From: Alphaproteobacteria bacterium
GTDB lineage: Bacteria > Pseudomonadota > Alphaproteobacteria > SMXP01
Length of the DNA stretch: 17,569 nucleotides
Reading direction: 5' to 3'
Assembly: GCA_021774995.1 (NCBI GenBank)
Contig: JAJFIM010000016.1
Coordinates: 1 to 17,569, forward strand
Position 1 is the first letter of the stretch, and every line of letters starts with the position of its first letter. This document shows, piece by piece, positions 1-7,483 of the stretch. A program made the position numbers and the translations under genes. The notes beneath the pieces are model-generated. The model ran no database searches. It was not told the origin of the DNA and worked only from the letters and a program-made list of their open reading frames with translations.

Positions 1-339
1 GCCGATGCAGGCCACGATTTCAGCGTCCCCCGCCTGAACGGCCCGCGCGGCGCGGCGCATGGCGACAATGCCACTGGCGCCGCCCATGGGACTATGTTCC
101 AGAAAGCGCGGGTTCAACCCAAAATGCTCGCTCAGCGCCACGGCCGTATCAGGCGCCAGAGAAAAACTGGCAATGGCCATCCCGTCCACGTCTGTTTTTT
201 GAATTCCGGCGTCGGCAATCATGCATTGGAGCGTCTGTCCGATGAAATATGCGGCGCCGTGCTCTGATGTGCGTCTATAGGGGGACGTTATCGGGGCCAC
301 GAGGGCCACGCCTTCAAATGATTTGGGCGTTATCGTCAC
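1..339 (-). CDS. Thiolase-like acetyl-CoA acetyltransferase, N-terminal part (cut by window edge)
   Basis: This is the first 113 codons of a thiolase-superfamily protein; the rest lies beyond the left edge. The start is a GTG at 339-337 whose last bases form the TGA stop of the upstream acyl-CoA synthetase (a GTGA overlap), so the two genes are translationally coupled. The readable N-terminus has the SPYRR segment, a run matching the thiolase dimer-interface helix, and a GGASG motif near residue 97 that is typical of SCP-x/lipid-transfer-type thiolases rather than classical PaaJ/FadA thiolases. The catalytic Cys region is not clearly covered. Members of this group often act on branched or steroid-like acyl-CoAs, or as non-catalytic partners of DUF35 proteins. 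The substrate cannot be inferred here. The family call rests on a short stretch. Confidence 0.65.
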   Translation of the reverse strand, partial: MTITPKSFEGVALVAPITSPYRRTSEHGAAYFIGQTLQCMIADAGIQKTDVDGMAIASFSLAPDTAVALSEHFGLNPRFLEHSPMGGASGIVAMRRAARAVQAGDAEIVACIG

Positions 340-1952
340 GCTTGCGCGCCTTTGCTGTTGTCCCTTGAGCGGGATTTGAGATGGGTCAGATCAAAACATT
401 CTCCGCGTTCCGCCAGTGCGCGGCAAAGCTCTTTTACTTTGCCCCTCTGAATTTTTTGTGATCCCGTCATGGGCAGCGCATCCACCAAAGCAATGTAACC
501 AGGCACTTTGTAATAAGCGAGGGCATCGCGGCAGGCGTCTGAAATTATTTCAGCGAGTTTCAAGTTTTTTTCCTGACCATCCGACGCAACGATCAACGCC
601 ATAACTTCTTCTCCGCGAATCTCATCTGGCACAGGCGCCACGGCGCAGTTCTCGACAAAGGGATGTTGCATCAAGGCGCCTTCCACCTCGACAGCCGCGA
701 TATTTTCGCCCGAGCGGCGGATGATGTTTTTGCGCCGGTCCACAAAATAATAATAGCCCTCTTCATCTTTGCGCACCACATCGCCGGTGTGAAACCACCC
801 GCCTTCCCAGGCTTGCCCCGTGGCCGCCGCGTCTTTGTAATAACCGCTGAAGAAAAAACGTCTTGGATTATCGCCTGCCCGGCGCACAAGAAGTTCGCCC
901 GGCGCGCCCGGCGCCACATCGCCGCCTAGCTCATCCACCATCCGGGTTTCCAGATCCGGCCCTGCTTTGCCGAAACAGCGCGTCCCCACATGGCGGGGCT
1001 CGTGTGTGGCGGCAATACAGGCTCCCGCGCCTGTTTCAGACATGGCCCAGGCTTCGATCAGTGGAAAACCAAAGCGCGCCTCAAAAGTTTTATGATGTTT
1101 GGGATCAACGCCCGCGCCGAATCCAAACTTAATTTGTCCACTGAAGTCGTCGGAGGGGTCAGGCTGCGCCTTGAGAAGCATGGCGGGCATGACGCCAAGA
1201 TAATGAAGGATGGTGGCGCGCGCATCGCGCACGGATGACCACCAGCTTGACGGATGAAAGCGGTCGAGCTGGATGATGCAGCCCCCCGCCATGACCATGG
1301 CCATGAACGAACAGGCCATGGCGTTCATATGATTGACGGGCAATGGGGTTATCAGGCGCTCGGCGCCCGGCTCCAGGGCGCACTGGCCCCCCATATTCCC
1401 ATACCACGCCCCAAGGCCGGTAAAATATTCATTAGACAGAAGACATCCCTTTGGGCTGCCGGTGGTGCCGGAGGTGAACAACATGGCGGCTTCGCTGGCG
1501 GGGCCCGGTTTGCATGATCTGGCAAGTGAAAGAGGTTTGGGGAGCGGCGCATTTTGTCCCGCCAGGACAAGCGACAGGGCGGCGTCGGTCTGTTCCAGCG
1601 CTTGCGCCACGCGGGACTTGTGATGGTCAAGGCTGACAACAAGATCGGCATCACTGCGTTCGAAAATAAAAGCCATCTCTTGCGCAAGCAATCCGGAGCC
1701 GACCGGGATAACGCTGACGCCCAGCGCGTTGAGCGCCAGAAAATGCACATAAAATGCCGGCGTGTTATCCAGAACCAGACAAATCCGATGGCCAGGGCCA
1801 AAGCCCGCCTGCGCAAAAACGGTGAGCAGAGCGTCGACGCGCGCCTCGGCGCCGCTATAGGTCAGATCCGCCGCGCCCGCGTCTGCCCGCCATAAAAAGG
1901 GTTGACTGGGAAAGTTGAGACTGGATTTGATGAATTCGCGGTACACAGTCAT
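336..1952 (-). CDS. AMP-forming acyl-CoA synthetase (ANL superfamily, CaiC-like)
   Basis: A complete 538-aa adenylate-forming ligase that would activate a carboxylic acid to its CoA thioester through an acyl-AMP. Visible motifs are the P-loop FTSGTTGSPKG (about 159-169), MSET (304-307), the WFHTGD adenosine-binding motif (386-391), the DRRKNIIRRSGENI hinge region (405-418), and the C-terminal catalytic lysine in TGSQKIQRGK (about K500). Length and motifs fit crotonobetaine/carnitine-CoA-ligase-like and medium-chain synthetases. It is not PaaK-like. It diverges from paaG across 278 bp and is coupled to the thiolase-like gene downstream. No strong ribosome-binding site precedes the ATG at 1952. 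The substrate is unknown: it could be an aromatic or branched acid feeding the same catabolism, but that is inference from position only. Confidence 0.85.
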   Translation of the reverse strand: MTVYREFIKSSLNFPSQPFLWRADAGAADLTYSGAEARVDALLTVFAQAGFGPGHRICLVLDNTPAFYVHFLALNALGVSVIPVGSGLLAQEMAFIFERSDADLVVSLDHHKSRVAQALEQTDAALSLVLAGQNAPLPKPLSLARSCKPGPASEAAMLFTSGTTGSPKGCLLSNEYFTGLGAWYGNMGGQCALEPGAERLITPLPVNHMNAMACSFMAMVMAGGCIIQLDRFHPSSWWSSVRDARATILHYLGVMPAMLLKAQPDPSDDFSGQIKFGFGAGVDPKHHKTFEARFGFPLIEAWAMSETGAGACIAATHEPRHVGTRCFGKAGPDLETRMVDELGGDVAPGAPGELLVRRAGDNPRRFFFSGYYKDAAATGQAWEGGWFHTGDVVRKDEEGYYYFVDRRKNIIRRSGENIAAVEVEGALMQHPFVENCAVAPVPDEIRGEEVMALIVASDGQEKNLKLAEIISDACRDALAYYKVPGYIALVDALPMTGSQKIQRGKVKELCRALAERGECFDLTHLKSRSRDNSKGAQA

Positions 1953-2016
1953 GGGGTTTTCAGTGTGTTATCGAGAATGAAGACGCCGGTATGCTTTACC
2001 ATGGGTGCGCTAAAAG

Positions 2017-2028
2017 TTTAAGCTTAAA
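2017..2028. promoter_or_regulatory. 12-bp perfect palindrome TTTAAGCTTAAA in the divergent intergenic region
   Basis: A perfect 12-bp AT-rich palindrome lies about 65 bp upstream of the acyl-CoA synthetase start, in the gap shared with paaG. It could be an operator or part of a promoter for the minus-strand genes, but nothing else supports a role and AT-rich palindromes of this length can occur by chance. I see no convincing -35/-10 pair for either strand in 1953-2230. Confidence 0.2.
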
Positions 2029-2145
2029 ATAAAAGCCAGTTATCTGTAAGATTAATCGAAATTCTCCGTTTTGGGCCAGCCTCGTTTCCGGACATGCTCA
2101 TTTCCATCAATTACGCGATGGACAGAGACCGGGTATTTAAATATG

Positions 2146-2164
2146 AATGATCGGTCGGTTTATT
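2146..2164. promoter_or_regulatory. Candidate TetR-family operator upstream of paaG
   Basis: A 19-bp interrupted palindrome with alternating symmetric positions (pattern AATnAnCnGnCnGnTnATT, 12 of 19 positions symmetric) containing CGGTCGGTTT. It lies 66-84 bp upstream of the paaG ATG and downstream of an AT-rich TATTTAAAT stretch that could be a -10 region. CGGTCGGT/ACCGACCG cores are familiar in operators of TetR regulators of CoA-thioester catabolism. The nearest candidate regulator is the TetR gene at the end of the same operon. The assignment is inference: only one copy of the site is seen and no footprint exists. Confidence 0.35.
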
Positions 2165-2230
2165 AATGGCCCGGTAAACCCGTGAGAATTTCACCGTCAT
2201 CCTTGGCGCGTACAAAATGAGGCATAGATC

Positions 2231-3025
2231 ATGACGAGTTTTGAAACCATTCTTTTTAGCGTTGAGTCGGGGGTCGCGACACTGACGCTCAACCGCCCAG
2301 ACCGTTTGAACGCGGTGACGCGTCAGATGCTGGAGGAGGTGGGCGCGGGCCTGGACGAAGCGGCCCGGCGCGATGATATTCGCGTTGTCCTGTTAACGGG
2401 CGCCGGGCGCGGCTTTTGCTCCGGCCAGGATTTAAACGATCGCGCGGTCAAGGCTGAAGGCGCCAAAACGGATCTGGGTGAGTCGCTCGGCCAAGGCTAC
2501 AACCCTCTCATTCGCAAGCTGGTTTCGTTGCCAAAGCCCACCATCTGCGCGGTGAACGGCACGGCCGCTGGGGCGGGCGCAAATCTCGCTTTGGCCTGCG
2601 ACATAGTTTTAGCGGCGGAATCAGCCCGTTTCATTCAGGCCTTTTCCAAATTGGGGCTTATTCCCGACAGCGGCGGAACCTATTTCCTGCCCCGCCTGAT
2701 CGGTCTGCCGCGCGCCAAGGCCATCGCCATGCTGGCGGCGCCCGTGACGGGGAGCCAGGCCGCGGATTGGGGGATGATCTGGAAAGCCTACCCACAGGAA
2801 GATCTGATGCCCGAGGCGGAAAAATTGGTGCGGGAGATGGCGCGCCAACCGACCTTCGGTCATGGCCTCACAAAACAAGCGCTGGCGGCGTCGCTGGAAA
2901 ATACATTTGAGGCGCAGCTTGGCGTTGAGGAAGATTTTCAACGCAGGGCGGGCAATTCAAGCGACTATGCGGAAGGCGTGGCGGCGTTTTTAGAAAAACG
3001 CGCGCCGCATTACACCGGTAAATAA
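2231..3025 (+). CDS. paaG: PaaG: 1,2-epoxyphenylacetyl-CoA isomerase (oxepin-CoA forming)
   Basis: A 264-aa crotonase-fold protein that isomerises ring-1,2-epoxyphenylacetyl-CoA to 2-oxepin-2(3H)-ylideneacetyl-CoA; PaaG also shifts a double bond later in the pathway. It follows E. coli PaaG closely along its whole length: the oxyanion motif GAGRGFCSGQDLND (57-70), GTAAGAGANLALACD (110-124), AFSKLGLIPDSGGT (137-150) and the C-terminal RAPHYTGK end. The hydratase glutamates are absent, as in true PaaG, and the aspartate in LIPD (D146) is the PaaG-type catalytic residue. The start is ATG 2231 with GAGG at 2219-2222. It is the first gene of a tight operon with paaJ (17-bp gap), paaK and tetR. Confidence 0.93.
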   Translation: MTSFETILFSVESGVATLTLNRPDRLNAVTRQMLEEVGAGLDEAARRDDIRVVLLTGAGRGFCSGQDLNDRAVKAEGAKTDLGESLGQGYNPLIRKLVSLPKPTICAVNGTAAGAGANLALACDIVLAAESARFIQAFSKLGLIPDSGGTYFLPRLIGLPRAKAIAMLAAPVTGSQAADWGMIWKAYPQEDLMPEAEKLVREMARQPTFGHGLTKQALAASLENTFEAQLGVEEDFQRRAGNSSDYAEGVAAFLEKRAPHYTGK

Positions 3026-3042
3026 CAGGGGAAATAGGCAAG

Positions 3043-4248
3043 ATGAATGACGCTTTTTTATGCGATGGCGTGCGCACGCCCATAGGGCGCTATGGAGGCG
3101 CTCTGTCGTCCGTGCGGCCTGACGATTTGGCGGCGGCGCCACTGCGCGCTTTGATGGAGCGCAATTCAAACGTTGACTGGGCGCGGCTTGATGATGTGAT
3201 CCTAGGTTGCGCCAATCAGGCGGGCGAGGACAACCGCAATGTGGCGCGTATGGCGGCGTTGCTGAGCGGCCTGCCGGAGTCGGCGCCGGGCGTAACTGTC
3301 AATCGCCTGTGCGGGTCGGGGCTCGACGCCATCGGTCAGGCGGCGCGGCTGGTGAAATGCGGCGAAGCGGATTTGGTGATCGCCGGCGGCGTGGAGAGTA
3401 TGAGCCGCGCGCCTTTCGTGATGGGCAAGGCGGAAGGAGCATTTTCGCGCAAAGCGGAAATCTATGACACCACCATCGGCTGGCGTTTCGTCAATAAAGC
3501 GATGGATAAACATTACGGCACGGATTCCATGCCCGAAACGGCGGAGAACGTTGCGGAGGATTTCCAGATCTCCCGTGAAGATCAGGACCTGTTCGCCTGG
3601 CGCTCGCAGCAAAAGGCGGGGGCGGCGCAAGACAAAGGCGTCTTCGACGAAGAAATTATTCCCGTGCGCGTAAGGGTTTCGCGCAAAGAGGAAAAGGACG
3701 TCACGCGCGATGAGCACCTGCGCCCAGAGACAAAACTTGAAAAACTAAATTCCCTGCCGACCCCCTTTAAGGCCGGTGGGACGATCACGGCGGGCAATGC
3801 CTCGGGTGTCAATGACGGCGCCTGTGCTATGATTGTCGCATCGGAAAAAGCGGTGAAAGAATACGGTCTTACAGTTCGGTCGCGCTTTGTGGGAAGCGCT
3901 GTCTATGGCGTCGCGCCCCGCATCATGGGGGTGGGTCCGGTACCCGCCACTAAAAAAGTTTTGGCGCAGGCCGGCCTCACCATCGACCATATGGACGTCA
4001 TCGAACTCAACGAGGCTTTTGCCGCGCAATCGCTGGCGGTGATGCGCGCGCTGGGTCTGGACGATGACGCAGCCCACGTCAATCCCAATGGCGGCGCCAT
4101 CGCCCTTGGCCATCCGCTGGGTATGAGCGGCGCGCGGTTGGCGCTGACTGCCTGTCTTGAGTTAAAGCGCCGCCAAGGACGCTATGCTCTGTGTACCATG
4201 TGTATCGGCGTGGGGCAGGGTATCGCCGCTATTTTCGAGCGGGTGTAG
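3043..4248 (+). CDS. paaJ: PaaJ: 3-oxoadipyl-CoA / 3-oxo-5,6-didehydrosuberyl-CoA thiolase
   Basis: A 401-aa thiolase, the same length as E. coli PaaJ and very similar from end to end. It works twice in phenylacetate breakdown, releasing acetyl-CoA from the C8 intermediate and later acetyl-CoA plus succinyl-CoA from 3-oxoadipyl-CoA. The nucleophile Cys90 is in NRLCGSG, His357 in GGAIALGHPLGMSGAR, and Cys387 in CTMCIGVGQG, so all catalytic residues are present. The PaaJ/PcaF-type hallmarks RTPIGRYGGALSSVR (11-25) and GCANQAGEDNRNVARMA (55-71) are intact. The start ATG 3043 is preceded by an AGGGGAA Shine-Dalgarno sequence. It is the second gene of the paaGJK-tetR operon. An identical fold could serve protocatechuate breakdown (PcaF), but the neighbours favour PaaJ. 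Confidence 0.93.
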   Translation: MNDAFLCDGVRTPIGRYGGALSSVRPDDLAAAPLRALMERNSNVDWARLDDVILGCANQAGEDNRNVARMAALLSGLPESAPGVTVNRLCGSGLDAIGQAARLVKCGEADLVIAGGVESMSRAPFVMGKAEGAFSRKAEIYDTTIGWRFVNKAMDKHYGTDSMPETAENVAEDFQISREDQDLFAWRSQQKAGAAQDKGVFDEEIIPVRVRVSRKEEKDVTRDEHLRPETKLEKLNSLPTPFKAGGTITAGNASGVNDGACAMIVASEKAVKEYGLTVRSRFVGSAVYGVAPRIMGVGPVPATKKVLAQAGLTIDHMDVIELNEAFAAQSLAVMRALGLDDDAAHVNPNGGAIALGHPLGMSGARLALTACLELKRRQGRYALCTMCIGVGQGIAAIFERV

Positions 4249-4289
4249 ACACCCCATTTTCAAAAAAGGGAAGGGAGGCCCTCGAAGAA

Positions 4290-5606
4290 ATGCCCAACCT
4301 ATCGACATTAGACCATCTGGAAAAGGCGTCGCGGGACGAGATCGCCGCGGTTCAGCTTGAGCGGATGAAAAAATCGCTCAAACACGCTTATGAAAATGTT
4401 CCCTTTTACCGCAAATCCTTCGATGACAAAGGCGTGGCTCCGCAAGATCTGAAAACGCTGAAAGACCTTGGTCTCTTCCCCTTCACGGTCAAAGACGATC
4501 TGCGGGCGAACTATCCGTTCGGTATGTTCGCCGTGCCGCGCGGGCAAGTGGTGCGCGTGCATGCGTCAAGCGGCACGACGGGAAAGCCCACGGTCGTGGG
4601 TTACACCAAAAACGATATTGACGTATGGGCCGATGTCGTTGCCCGCTCTATTCGGGCGGCGGGCGGCAAGCCGGGCGATATGGTGCATGTCGCTTACGGG
4701 TACGGCCTTTTTACCGGCGGGCTGGGCGCGCATTACGGCGCCGAGCGCTTGGGCTGCACGGTCATACCGATGTCGGGCGGCGCGACGGAGCGCCAGGTGC
4801 AGCTCATGCAGGATTTCCGGCCCGATATCATCATGGTCACGCCGTCTTATATGTTAGCGCTGGCCGATGAGTTCATGCGCCAAGGAATTGATTCGCGCGA
4901 TGTTTCTTTGCGCATCGGCATATTCGGGGCTGAGCCATGGACGGATGAAATGCGCCGCGAGATTGAAGGGCGTTTCAACATTGACGCCGTCGATATCTAT
5001 GGCCTGTCGGAGGTGATGGGGCCGGGCGTTGCCAATGAATGCATCGAAACGAAAGACGGACCGCATATCTGGGAGGATCATTTTTATCCCGAGATTATCA
5101 ATCCCGAAACAGGAGAGGTGCTGGAAGACGGCGAAGAGGGCGAGTTGGTGTTTACCTCTCTCACAAAGGAAGCGATGCCGGTGATCAGGTACAGGACGCG
5201 GGATCTGACGCGGCTTCTTCCTGGCACCGCGCGCTCCATGCGGCGTATGGACCGCATCAGGGGACGCAGTGACGATATGATGATCATCCGCGGCGTCAAC
5301 GTTTTCCCAACCCAGATTGAAGAACTGATCTTAAAAGACGCACGACTGTCGCCGCATTACGTGTTGGAGATTCACCGCGAAGGCGCGCTCGATTCTCTGA
5401 CCGTGCGGGTTGAGTGTTGTTCTGGCACAGACGCGCCCGACGCCCAAACGCGCGCGTCGGCGGCTCAAGACCTCAAACATCAGATCAAAGGAATGGTCGG
5501 GGTGAGTACGACGGTTCATGTGGAAGAACCTATGAAGCTGGAGAGATCGCAAGGTAAGGCGGCCCGCGTGGTCGATATGCGTGATGCCAGAACCAGGCCC
5601 GTCTAA
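4290..5606 (+). CDS. paaK: PaaK: phenylacetate-CoA ligase (AMP-forming)
   Basis: A 438-aa ligase matching the usual PaaK length (about 437). It catalyses phenylacetate + ATP + CoA to phenylacetyl-CoA, the entry step of the pathway and the source of the usual PaaX inducer. The P-loop is SSGTTGKP (93-100); YGYGLFTGGLGAHYGAERLG (137-156), FGAEPW (212-217), YGLSE (237-241) and the YRTRDL segment (301-306) are PaaK signatures, followed by GRSDDMMIIRGVNVFP in the C-terminal domain. The open frame extends back to 4191 inside paaJ, but ATG 4290 has GGGAGG at 4273-4278 and gives the family N-terminus, so it is preferred. The gap from paaJ is 41 bp and to tetR 44 bp. Confidence 0.93.
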   Translation: MPNLSTLDHLEKASRDEIAAVQLERMKKSLKHAYENVPFYRKSFDDKGVAPQDLKTLKDLGLFPFTVKDDLRANYPFGMFAVPRGQVVRVHASSGTTGKPTVVGYTKNDIDVWADVVARSIRAAGGKPGDMVHVAYGYGLFTGGLGAHYGAERLGCTVIPMSGGATERQVQLMQDFRPDIIMVTPSYMLALADEFMRQGIDSRDVSLRIGIFGAEPWTDEMRREIEGRFNIDAVDIYGLSEVMGPGVANECIETKDGPHIWEDHFYPEIINPETGEVLEDGEEGELVFTSLTKEAMPVIRYRTRDLTRLLPGTARSMRRMDRIRGRSDDMMIIRGVNVFPTQIEELILKDARLSPHYVLEIHREGALDSLTVRVECCSGTDAPDAQTRASAAQDLKHQIKGMVGVSTTVHVEEPMKLERSQGKAARVVDMRDARTRPV

Positions 5607-5650
5607 GCGGCGCCCACTCAGATTCATATTTATAAAAGGGACCATGTAAC

Positions 5651-6289
5651 ATGGCGCGGACCCAAGCGGCAGATTATAATGAGCGGCGCCGGCGCATCAT
5701 CGACATGTCTACGGAGCTATTTGCCGCGCACGGATTTCATAAAACCTCCATATCTGAAATCGCCGCCGCGTGCAAAATGTCAAAGTCCCTGCTCTATCAT
5801 TATTTCTCGTCAAAACGGGAGATGCTGTTTTGCTCGATGGAAGGCCACACGCGGGCGCTTAGCCAAATTGCAAGCGGCATCGTTACGGGAGCTGGCACTG
5901 GGGAAGAAAAATTCCGCCATCTGACGCGCGATTTTTTATATCTTTATGAAAAAGCGAAGGCCAAGCACATTGTTTTGCTAAATGAACTGGACGCTCTGGA
6001 TTTGAGTGAGCGGGATCTTATCCTTTCGCAAGAGGACGGCGTGGTGCGTCTTGTTTCGGCATTAATCGGCGATATGTTAGGGGAAAGCCGACGCTTGCCG
6101 GCTGATCTCACGGTGTTTGCAATGCTGTTTCTGGGTATGATCAATTGGACTTATACGTGGTTTAACCCGGCCAAGGGGTTGAGCAGCGCTGAAATTGCCG
6201 ATTTGGCCTCAGATCTATTCATCGGAGGGTTGAAAAATGGCCAATTTCCGGCGTTTGACATGAGAAATACCGGAAGCGCCATAACATGA
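5651..6289 (+). CDS. TetR/AcrR-family transcriptional regulator, probable paa regulator (PaaR-like)
   Basis: A 212-aa TetR-type regulator. The N-terminal helix-turn-helix is clear at about 13-56 (TSISEIAAACKMSKSLLYHYF), followed by an all-helical ligand-binding domain of the KstR2-like type common in regulators that sense CoA thioesters. It is the last gene of paaGJK-tetR. TetR-family PaaR repressors that respond to phenylacetyl-CoA are known from Thermus and from betaproteobacteria, so a similar role here is plausible, with the site at 2146-2164 as a candidate target. This is inference. Its last codons overlap the left arm of the PaaX-type operator (stop at 6287-6289, site from 6286), and a TTGACA hexamer lies inside its coding sequence at 6255-6260. 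Confidence 0.85.
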   Translation: MARTQAADYNERRRRIIDMSTELFAAHGFHKTSISEIAAACKMSKSLLYHYFSSKREMLFCSMEGHTRALSQIASGIVTGAGTGEEKFRHLTRDFLYLYEKAKAKHIVLLNELDALDLSERDLILSQEDGVVRLVSALIGDMLGESRRLPADLTVFAMLFLGMINWTYTWFNPAKGLSSAEIADLASDLFIGGLKNGQFPAFDMRNTGSAIT

Positions 6290-6325
6290 TACAAAAATAT
6301 TGATTATTATAAATTAATGTATCAT
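6286..6325. promoter_or_regulatory. Probable PaaX operator upstream of the diiron oxygenase
   Basis: Perfect inverted half-sites ATGATACA (6286-6293) and TGTATCAT (6318-6325) stand 32 bp apart centre to centre, about three helical turns. The left arm continues as the 14-bp core ATACAAAAATATTG (6289-6302). The same arrangement, with the same spacing and identical core, recurs at 9622-9661 upstream of paaZ. These are the two promoters expected to need PaaX control. Assignment to PaaX is inferred from the divergent paaX gene next to the second copy. The left arm overlaps the tetR stop codon. Confidence 0.6.
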
Positions 6326-6328
6326 ATT
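6300..6328 (+). promoter_or_regulatory. Candidate sigma-70 promoter of the diiron oxygenase operon
   Basis: TTGATT (6300-6305) and CATATT (6323-6328) are separated by 17 bp and bracket the right operator arm. The paaZ promoter region has the same layout (TTGTAA, 17 bp, CATAAA). A TATCAT overlapping the right arm is an alternative -10. An upstream TTGACA at 6255-6260 with a CATAAC about 19 bp downstream is another, less well spaced, option. Predicted transcription would start near 6335 and give a leader of about 55 nt. Confidence 0.4.
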
Positions 6329-6388
6329 GCCGGAAGCAAGGCCTAACCGGCCCTTGCGTGAGGAAGCTTGAACGAGGAGAACGCGCCC

Positions 6389-7414
6389 ATGAGCCCCAGA
6401 GAAAGAATAGCCGACAAAATGGAGTTTCCTCCTGAAACTCAGCAACCCAATGTCTATCCGCTCAGTTGGGAATCCAAAACCAAAAAGATGGAAGAGATAT
6501 GGGAAGCCGCGCAGCGCGAAAATTGGGATCCGACGAAATTGTGCTGGGACACGTTCGACGTTGAAAAGTATTCCTGGGAAGAGCGCGAAGCGATCGCTTA
6601 TTGGTGGTCCATCCTGTCGGTGTTTGACGCCTCGGCGCCGCCGGTGTTTGCAGCCGCGCTCATAAAAACCTATGAGGCGCATGAAGAGGACCCCGTGCGT
6701 CGGTGCTTTTTTTCCGTTACCCGCGATGAACAAAATCACGAACAAATGTGTGGTCTGGCTATCACAAAACTTTTGGGATCGACGAGCTATCTTACCCACG
6801 AACCTAAATCGGAATTGGGACTCAAAGCGCAAAAAAATGTTAAATGGCTCTATTACAATGGCGCGCGCTATTGGGAGGGCTATAAGAAAGCCGTTCCAAA
6901 ATACAGCCTTGCCGTTTTGTTTAGTTCGTTTCTGATGGGAGAGATTGCCGCAGCGACTATTTTTCATCAGATGGCGGCGGGGTGCAAGGAGCCCGTCTTC
7001 CAGGAGGCTTTTCGCAATATCGGCCGGGATGAAGGGCGGCACATGGCTATCTGCATGTCGTTGATGGAGCGCGATTACCCGCATCTCAAAGATGAGGATA
7101 AGGCGACCATCACGAAGCAAATTCGCGCCGGCTACCTGTTTCTGTCCGGCGTCCTGTTTGAGCCGCCCGAAGAGTTCTGGGATATTCCAAAGGACTTCAT
7201 CACCAATCAACGCGCGTGCGATGAAGTGGCGCGCAAAGCCGGCTTTGGCATCCCAACATATGATCAAAAGAAAGAAAATTGGCGCGGCGCCATGCTGAAT
7301 CTCAAAGGGGTGCTGGATAAATATGGAACTGAGTTTCCCGCCATTCCTGAAGTCGGCATTACGGGTAGGGAAATTTCCGATGTTGAGATGGAAGACATCA
7401 TCCCGGTCTTTTAG
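6389..7414 (+). CDS. Ferritin-like (R2-like) diiron oxygenase, candidate aryl-CoA epoxidase
   Basis: A 341-aa soluble helical protein with a complete carboxylate diiron ligand set, numbered from ATG 6389: Asp80 in SVFDAS, Glu114 and His117 in RDEQNH, Glu185 in LMGEIAAA, and Glu215 and His218 in RDEGRH. Order and spacing fit ribonucleotide-reductase-R2-like/ferritin-like oxygenases. The protein does not resemble PaaA or PaaC, and is much shorter than the benzoyl-CoA epoxidase BoxB (roughly 470 aa). ATG 6389 has an upstream GAGGAG at 6373-6378; an in-frame TTG at 6368 is less likely. The next gene encodes a matching reductase 69 bp away. It lies between paaK-tetR and paaX, behind a PaaX-type operator, where paaABCDE would be expected. 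I infer oxygen insertion into phenylacetyl-CoA or a close relative; the family call (diiron oxygenase) is firm, the substrate is not. Confidence 0.8.
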   Translation: MSPRERIADKMEFPPETQQPNVYPLSWESKTKKMEEIWEAAQRENWDPTKLCWDTFDVEKYSWEEREAIAYWWSILSVFDASAPPVFAAALIKTYEAHEEDPVRRCFFSVTRDEQNHEQMCGLAITKLLGSTSYLTHEPKSELGLKAQKNVKWLYYNGARYWEGYKKAVPKYSLAVLFSSFLMGEIAAATIFHQMAAGCKEPVFQEAFRNIGRDEGRHMAICMSLMERDYPHLKDEDKATITKQIRAGYLFLSGVLFEPPEEFWDIPKDFITNQRACDEVARKAGFGIPTYDQKKENWRGAMLNLKGVLDKYGTEFPAIPEVGITGREISDVEMEDIIPVF

Positions 7415-7483
7415 GCGCGCTTGATCTTATGGGTGAGGTGTGACAGGTAAGATCCCTGGCGTTCATGCGTATAAAGGGTGCTG

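Noticed and set aside
4191..4289. Upstream extension of paaK overlapping paaJ
   Set aside because: The ATG at 4290 has a GGGAGG signal and matches the family N-terminus and length; the extra 33 residues are frame-shifted paaJ sequence.
6270..6337. Direct repeat CCGGAAGC on both sides of the operator, 60 bp apart
   Set aside because: It is only eight bases long, one copy is in tetR coding sequence, and it is absent around the second operator, so chance is the simplest explanation.
6368..6388. TTG start seven codons upstream for the diiron oxygenase
   Set aside because: The GAGGAG ribosome-binding site lies inside this extension and is well spaced for ATG 6389.
6314..7267. 317-aa open frame on the minus strand opposite the diiron oxygenase
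   Set aside because: It has no recognisable motif, lies wholly antisense to a gene with a complete metal-ligand set and a good ribosome-binding site, and its composition is that of an antisense shadow.
7478..7483. GTG start two codons upstream for the reductase
   Set aside because: It overlaps the AAAGGG Shine-Dalgarno sequence; ATG 7484 is spaced normally from it.
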